A stretch of DNA of 64,000 nt from assembly GCA_027257055.1 (NCBI GenBank), contig JAPVLO010000083.1:558001-622000 (forward strand). The letters run 5' to 3'. Every line of letters starts with the position of its first letter. The stretch's first letter is position 1. Shown piece after piece: positions 33,329-64,000 of this stretch. Origin of the DNA: Cephalopachus bancanus (Eukaryota; Chordata; Mammalia; Primates; Tarsiidae). The notes beneath the pieces are model-generated. The model made no database searches and had not been told where the DNA came from. It worked only from the letters and a program-made list of their open reading frames with translations. The translations under genes and the position numbers were made by a program.

Positions 33329-33621
33329 AGACCGGACACAGTGGCTCATACCTATAATCCCAGTACTTTAGGAAGCCAGGGTGAGAGGATTGCCTGAGCC
33401 CATGAGTTCAAGACCTGCCCAGGCAACTTGGCAGACCTCATCTCTACAGTAAATCAAAAAATTAGACAGGCATGTTGGCACGTGCCTGTAGTTCCAGCTA
33501 TTTGGAAGGCTGAGGCAGAAGAATCACCTGAGCCCAACAGTTTGAGACTGTGGTGGTCGGGAGCGTGCTACTGCACTCCAGCCTGGATGACAGAGTGAGA
33601 CTCCAACTCAAAAAAAAAAAA
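33329..33621 (+). repeat. Alu, intermediate
   Basis: Duplication GTTGAAGCATATA / GTTAAAGCATATA. Confidence 0.92.
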
Positions 33622-34094
33622 AGTTAAAGCATATAATTGCTTAATATTTTACCTATAAAAATAACCAGTTCATTTGGTTCAGGTTAATGAAATATTCAAA
33701 TTATATGCACTAGACATATGGGAGACAGATTAGCAGATGTGGTCAGACAGTGCCGCTCAGAACAGTGCTGTGATGTATAGCCGTGGAATAGAAATAGAAG
33801 GGTGAAGTGGAAGACCAAGATTGAAAAGATAGATGGAGGTCAACTTGTAGACAGCTCTGACACTAGCTTTATTCAGTAGTCAGTGGGGAGCCCAAAGGAG
33901 TCTAGGCATAGAAGCAACCCAATGAGATCTTGCTCTAATCAAATAATTCTAAGAGATGGATCAACAAGAGACTCTACTATGCCAGAGTAAACTGTTAATA
34001 GGGTCTAAATTTAGCCAGTGGCAATGGAATTAAAAACAGGCAGGAGAGTCATTCCACAGGAAAAATCAACAACAGATTCAGTAACTGACCAAAT

Positions 34095-34290
34095 GGGAGG
34101 CAATAATAACAACAGCCACCATCTGTTGGATGCTTATGTACCAGGCACATTGTTTAGCACTTCCTTGCCTTCTCTCATTTAATCCTCCCAATGGCCTCCA
34201 TGAAGTGGATCTTATTCTCCAAATTTAACAGATAAGGGAATCCAGACTCAGGAAAGCTGCATAAGGTCAAATATCAAGTAATGGTCACAA
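34095..34290 (+). mobile_element. MIR
   Basis: GGATGCTTATGTACCAGGCA, TCTCATTTAATCCTCCCAAT and AACAGATAAGGGAATCCAGA give the MIR order clearly. Confidence 0.8.
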
Positions 34291-34308
34291 ATAAAATCTA
34301 TTTACTTA

Positions 34309-34623
34309 TTTATTTTTGGGTTGGAGCCTCACTGTCACCCAGACTGGAGTGCAGTGGCATGATCACAACGATCACAGCTCGTGGCAGCCTCGACCTCCCA
34401 GGCTCAGGCGATCCTTCCATCTCAGTCAGCATCCTGAGTAGCCGTCCCTGTGGGACTACAGGTACACACTACGATGCCTGGCTAATTTTTTAATTTTTTT
34501 GTAGAGATGAGGTTTTGCTATGTTGCCTAGGACGGTCTCAAACTCCTGGACTCAAACAGTCCACCCACTTCGGCCTTCCAAAGTGCTGGGATTATAAGCA
34601 TGAGTCATTCATTATGCCTGGCC
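34309..34623 (-). repeat. Alu, diverged
   Basis: GGGTTGGAGCCTCACTGTC to TGCCTGGCC, with small insertions. Confidence 0.88.
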
Positions 34624-34684
34624 ACAAATGGAATTTAAATTCAGGTTTAACTAGAAAAGGATGCACTCCTAACTCCTCCTGTAC

Positions 34685-34870
34685 TATATATTCATTCATT
34701 CAACTAATGTTATTGAGCACTTAATATATGCTAGGCATTGTTTAAGTTGCCTGAGTTACATCAGTGAACAAAACAAAGATCCTTGCTCACATGTAGTTTA
34801 GGTTGGGAGTGTGTGTGGTGGAGGGGGGAGGGTGCAATAAACAGTGAACACAATTATGAATTATACAACA
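34685..34870 (+). repeat. Ancient mammalian repeat
   Basis: TTCATTCATTCAACTAATG, ATATGCTAGGCATTG, CAGTGAACAAAACAAAGAT and later CAATAAACAGTGAACAC: the same old family as 6400-6880, earlier part. Confidence 0.5.
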
Positions 34871-34884
34871 GAAAGAGAAAAGGT

Positions 34885-35250
34885 ATTCTGCAGACTAAGG
34901 AGGAGGATCACTTGAGACTGGAAGTTTCAGAGCAGCCTGGACATCACAGTGAGACTCCCATTTCTAAAAAAAAAAAACTACCTGGGTGTTGTGGGCACAT
35001 ATTGTAGTCCCAGTCTGAGGTGGAAGAATCACTTAAGGCCAGGAGTTTCATACCAGGTTGGACATCATAGTGAGACCCTGTCTCTAAAAAAAGTTAAGCC
35101 AGGAGCGGCGACATGCAGCTATAGCCCCAGCTACTCAGGTGGCTTGAGGTTGGAGGATCACTTGAGCCTAGGAGTTTGAGGCTACAGTGATCATGCCACT
35201 GCACTCCAGCCTGGGCAACAAACCAAGACCTCATCTTTAAAAATAAAAAA
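34885..35250 (+). repeat. Old Alu-like array of three arms
   Basis: Two left-type arms in a row (each with TGGACATCAxAGTGAGAC), then a right-type arm ending CCTGGGCAACA. Confidence 0.75.
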
Positions 35251-35260
35251 AAATTTAAAA

Positions 35261-35543
35261 ACCGGGCTAGGTGGCTCAGCATGTAATCCCACGCCTTTGG
35301 GAGGCTGAGGTGAGTGGATTGCCTGAGCCTGCGGGTTCGAGACCTGCCTGGGCAGCGAGACCTCACCTCTACAGTAAATCAAAAAATCAGCTGGGCGTGG
35401 TAGCGCATGCCTGTAATTCCTGCTACTCAGAAGGCTGAGGTGGAAGGATCGCCGGAGCCCAGCAGGCAAGGCTGCAGTGGCCGGGAGCGGCCACTGCATT
35501 CCAGTCTGGGTGACTGAGTGAGACTCCAACTCAAAAAATTAAA
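35261..35543 (+). repeat. Alu, young lineage, AACTTGG deleted
   Basis: Inserted in the A-rich tail of the preceding array; GGGCAGCGAGACC present. Confidence 0.94.
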
Positions 35544-35562
35544 TTAAATGTTCAAAAAAAGC

Positions 35563-35857
35563 AAAGGCCGTGTGGTGGCTCATGCCTATAATCCCAGCAC
35601 TTTGGGAGGCCAAGGTGAAGGGATTGCCTGAGCCCACGAGTTAGAGACCAGGCCAAGTAACTTGGTGAGAGCTCATTTCTACAGTAAATCAAAATTTAGC
35701 AGTTTGGTGGCATGCACCTGTAGTTCCAGCTACTTGGAAGGCTAAGGCAGAAGGACGACCTGAGCCCAGCAGGTTGGGGCTGCAGTGGCCATGAGCAGCG
35801 TGCCACTGCACTCCAGCCTGGGTGACAGAGTGAGACTTCGACTCAAAAAAAATAAAA
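35563..35857 (+). repeat. Alu, intermediate
   Basis: GGCCGTGTGGTGGCTCATGC start, A-rich tail at 35846. Confidence 0.92.
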
Positions 35858-36531
35858 TTAAAAAATAAGAAAGACCAAGAGAGTATTAAGACTGAGGCAG
35901 TAAGTACTAAGGAATAAAGACTACTGCAAGGTTTTGGCTTTGAGGACTTGGAAAATGTGGTACAAGGGGCAGGAGTTGGCTTTGAAAGGGAAAGATGAGA
36001 CAGAAGTTGTTTTAAACATGTTCGGTTTTGAAATGCTGCGTGTCTCAGCATTAACAATATCCCATAGACAATTAGAGAAGATTCTCCTCCAGAGAAGGGT
36101 CTAGCCAGAGACCTAAATTTGGGAGACAACAGCATAGAGCCAGCTGTTGAAGCTATGGGACTGAGTTCATCCTCCTAGCAGCTTCCAGAGAACTCTTTAT
36201 CTGTGACTATTCAGGCCAACTGTAGAAATTCCAGTACATCAGCCTCTCTCAGAGTCTGAGAAAAACAAAAGTACTCAAAAGGTCAAGAGGAGTTGGTCCT
36301 GCGAGTAGGGCACTGAACCAGAAGCCAGGGACGCCTTTGATCAGTACACTTGGGAATTAGCCAGTGCTGGAAAGTACCCTGTGTGCTAGAGACGCTGGCT
36401 GCATTCACTGTTTTCTTAGCCATGTTCCAGCTTTGGATTTTTCAGGTTAATGAAATAGAAATTTATTTTTTAAACATTCTCATTCTTGAGAAACCAGGAT
36501 TTCCTTAAGAGGACCTTACAAATGTTTTTCT

Positions 36532-36610
36532 ATCTTTTTTTTTTTTAAGTAGGATTTATTGAGAGGACAGAAAAGCTCCCACAGTGGGAGGGGACCCGAA
36601 GGGGTTGCCC
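36532..36610 (-). mobile_element. Mini-retroposon, copy C
   Basis: Read on the minus strand it starts GGGCAACCCCTTCGGGTCC, carries GGGAGCTTTTCTGTCCTCTC and AATAAA, and ends in A(12). AAATGTTTTTCT at 36520-36531 and AAGTGTTTTTCT at 36611-36622 flank it as a target-site duplication with one mismatch. Confidence 0.75.
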
Positions 36611-36640
36611 AAGTGTTTTTCTTTAAAATAGAAAGTTGAT

Positions 36641-36907
36641 GGCCAGGCTGGTGGCTCAGTCTTTAATCCCAGCACTTTGGGAGGCCAAGGCGAGTGAACT
36701 GCCTGAGCCTGCGGGTTCAAGATCATCCCGGGCAACTTGGCGAGCCCTCAATCACGCCAATTTAAAAAAAAATTAGCTGGGCATAGTAGCGTGCACCTGT
36801 AGTTCCGGCTACTTGGAAGGCTGAGGCGGAAGGATTGCCGGAGCCCAGCGGGACAACGTTGGGGTGGCCATGAGTGTGCCACCGCACTCCATCCTGGGCG
36901 AAGGAAG
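36641..36907 (+). repeat. Alu, tail lost
   Basis: Stops after CCATCCTGGGCGA, then runs directly into the next Alu with no A tail. Confidence 0.9.
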
Positions 36908-37196
36908 AAGCCGGGCTCGGTGGTTCAGCCTGTAATCCCGTGCCTTTGGGAGGCTGAGGTGAGTGGATTGCCTGAGCCCACGGGTTCGAGACCCGCCTGG
37001 GCAGCGAGACCTCATCTCTACAATAAATTTAAAAAAAAATCAGCCGGGCGTGGTAGCGCATGCCTGTAATTCCGGCTACTTGGAAGGCTGAGTGGAAGGA
37101 TCACCGGAGCCCAGCAGGTCGAGGCTGCGGTGGCCGGGAGCAGCCACTGCACTCCAGTCTGGGCGACAGAGTGAGACTCCAACTCAAAAAAAAAAA
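36908..37196 (+). repeat. Alu, young lineage, AACTTGG deleted
   Basis: GCCGGGCTCGGTGGTTCAGC start; GGGCAGCGAGACC. Confidence 0.94.
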
Positions 37197-37275
37197 TTCC
37201 TACTTCAGCATTACAGCAGGCATTGCAGTGCCACAAATCTGGGTTGATTTGGCATTCCTGGTGCACAAACCATCT

Positions 37276-37550
37276 ATTTTTTTTTTTAAAGTTGGAGTCT
37301 CACTCCGTCGCCCAGGATGGAATGCGGTGACACACTCATGGCCACCCCAACGTCGACCCGCTGGGCTCCGGCGATCCTTCCGCCTCAGCCTTACAAGTAG
37401 CCGGAACTACAGGTGCACGCTACTACGCCCGGCTAATTTTTTGATCTTAGAGTCGAGGTCCGGGCTTGTCTCGAACCTCTGAGCTCGGGCAATCCTCTCA
37501 CCTCGGCCTCCCAAAGTGCTGGGATTATAGGCTTGAATTACTGCGCCCGT
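37276..37550 (-). repeat. Alu, intermediate
   Basis: Duplication CACAAACCATCT on both sides; left-arm segment GTTGCCCAG missing. Closest Alu to the PSMA6 promoter. Confidence 0.93.
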
Positions 37551-37909
37551 CCACAAACCATCTTTATCTGGGTGGGTGGGAGGAAGAAACAACCAGCCTA
37601 ATATTATACTTTGCATTTTATCCATTAAATAGGAGAGTGCCTCGGAGTAAAATCAAAATAGGCACAATTTTGCGATCTGAAAAGCCACCTGCTGTTCTCC
37701 CAGAGCTACCTCGCCATCTTGAAATTACTCTCATTAATCCATCCTGGTTTACCAGGCTGCTGTAAACTCCGTCTCTTTGCTTCTTGTTCGTTATCGATCA
37801 AGGCTTTGCTTAACCTCATGACTCCCTGCTACCCATATTTCAACCCCAGTTTTAATTTTAAGCCTAAAAATTTGGGGGGCTGCCTGGCTAGGAGAAAATC
37901 TTGCTCCCG

Positions 37910-37927
37910 GTGGGTACTTGAACCCAC
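37910..37927 (-). other. T-arm-like hairpin near PSMA6 promoter
   Basis: The minus strand reads GTGGGTTCAAGTACCCAC, a stem closing a TTCAAGT-type loop as in tRNA T-arms. No D-arm or acceptor pairing was found around it, so it is not called a tRNA gene. Confidence 0.3.
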
Positions 37928-38129
37928 TCTCTTCAGTGTCTACATTTAACGGCTGCTGCTGCAGCAGCTGCAATCCGTCCGTGGCAGGAAGGAAAGTGGC
38001 AGGTTAAGGGAAGGTCAGGAAGAGAGCGAGCCAACAATCTAACCAGACACCGGATGGAGGTAAGAGACGTGTTAATTACACCACGGTCTACTTAGGTCAC
38101 ACACTGATAGGCAAATCACTATTCCGGGC

Positions 38130-62868
<24,739 letters not shown>

Positions 62869-63334
62869 TGAGTTACCTTGTCAGTCAAGTGCGGTCTAGA
62901 AAAGTGGCAGCATGTGGGGTCATTTGTCCTATAACTTGAGGGGGAAAACTTTTTGGGGGGAACTTTTATTTTTTTTAATTTTTGTTTCTTCAGCACCTGA
63001 GAGGTCTGTTTTAAAACTTATTGGCGTGTCTTTAAGTCAGATATAATAGCTTTCGTCTTCATTTCAGAGGAAATAAAATAAGTGTTTTCTTTTTATAGTT
63101 CAAGGCCAATAAAAATCCAATTCCCAAAGTAGTGGTTTTTAAGTTTTTCAGCTAGCAGTATGGTTATTTAGTGATTGTTTAAGGGGAGGTTTGAAGAGCA
63201 ATATGAAGTACCTATGGACATTAGACCCTTATCCAGAGACCTTTGGAAATCCCAGATTTTGAATATAGCTAATTGACTTGCAGATGCTGGACACTTGTGT
63301 GTTCTACTCACTGACTAACTCTCACATGTGGCCT

Positions 63335-63450
63335 TACATACAGCTTCCATGAATCAAATTCATATTGGGTGTTTCACATACATCGGCCCATTTAATCCCC
63401 CCAGCAACCCTATGAGGTGGTTTACAAATCATAGACCGGGATGCTCTTAT
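63335..63450 (+). mobile_element. MIR fragment
   Basis: CATTTAATCCCCCCAGCAAC, then CCTATGAGGTGG, is the MIR core. Confidence 0.6.
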
Positions 63451-63728
63451 ATTTAGTGAAAATACTACAGTTATATCCACAATACAAGGAGGCATTTTAA
63501 CTATGATGTATGTCTAATGTTAGATTACAACCTTATGGATACATGGTCATGGTTGTGGCAGGGGCGGGGAAGAGTGGTAAACCAAATTGACACCAGACCT
63601 TGAAAATTTTTTTGTTAGTTTGTGGTTTTTTTTTTCCGAATCTAATCTCTTGTTTTGTTTGCCTGCAAATAAGCGATATTAACCTAAGAATTTTAAGAAA
63701 TATTCATAAGATTTAAAAAACAAACCAC

Positions 63729-63892
63729 AAGCTAGGGGCTGTGGCATATACCTGTAGTCTCAACTACTTAGGAGGCTGAGAGGCAGGAGGATCACTTAAA
63801 CCCAGGAGTTCAAGGCTGCAGTGCACGATGATCGCGCCTGTGAATAGCCACTGCATTTCTGCCTGGTCAACATAGTGAGACCCCATCTCTTG
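63729..63892 (+). repeat. Alu-like monomer, old
   Basis: GCTAGGGGCTGTGGCATATA start and ending CATCTCTTGAAAA; single arm, with TGAATA inserted. Confidence 0.75.
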
Positions 63893-63970
63893 AAAAAAAA
63901 CTGAATCTATCCTACCCTAACTTTTTTCCTTATAAGAATATTTTGGGGTTTTTTTCAGTAAAATTTTATT

Positions 63971-64000
63971 TATTTTTTTGAGTTGGAGTCTCACTCTTGT
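63971..64000 (-). repeat. Alu, cut by window edge
   Basis: TTTTTTTGAGTTGGAGTCTC start of a minus-strand lineage Alu. Confidence 0.85.

Noticed and set aside
37880..37990. A minus-strand tRNA-Leu-like gene
   Set aside because: Only a T-arm and weak variable-arm similarity are present; D-arm, anticodon arm and acceptor pairing could not be assembled.

Overview
This is nuclear DNA from a primate. Two neighbouring plus-strand genes can be read exon by exon: the 3' end of PRORP (KIAA0391, the protein-only catalytic subunit of mitochondrial RNase P) and most of PSMA6 (20S proteasome subunit alpha-1). The same order, PRORP then PSMA6, is known on human 14q13. Dimeric 7SL-derived Alu elements are everywhere (about 80 entries, roughly a third of the bases by hand tally), which restricts the host to primates. 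Most Alus belong to a lineage that is neither the anthropoid AluJ/S/Y nor the lemur type as I know them: they carry GAGTTGGAGTCTCACT-type tails, AATAAATCAAAAAAT linkers and AACTTGG in the left arm. A tarsier is my best guess; this is inference.

Layout. 1-14,668: the last three coding exons of PRORP (5369-5517, 9301-9496, 14537-14668) with long introns packed with SINEs, then a short 3' UTR. 14,859-38,130: intergenic, with no gene recognised. It holds Alus, L1/L2/MIR remnants, a palindromic MITE, a decayed mariner and small non-Alu retroposed inserts. 38,130-38,860: a CpG-rich promoter and PSMA6 exon 1 (ATG at 38461). 38,537-55,215: a 16.7-kb first intron. 55,216-62,867: PSMA6 coding exons 2 to 6, all open with canonical splice sites; the final exon (about 19 codons by comparison with the 246-residue human protein) lies beyond the window.

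The two proteins act in different compartments (mitochondrial tRNA processing and cytosolic/nuclear proteolysis). They are linked here by position, not function.

The most unusual content is in the mobile elements. (i) The youngest Alus show promoter A and B boxes closer to the tRNA consensus than canonical Alu, and a perfect tRNA-like T-arm. (ii) Several Alus have rearranged arm numbers (one left plus three right arms; an extra right arm plus an internal duplication) yet sit inside one target-site duplication, so they look like single insertions. (iii) Two independent short inserts share the same 5' end, an AATAAA and a poly(A) tail, as if a discrete LTR R-region RNA had been retroposed. (iv) A piggyBac relic with paired TTAA sites retains traces of the transposase C-terminal cysteine-rich region. 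(v) A young Alu has landed 31 bp upstream of PSMA6 exon 5.
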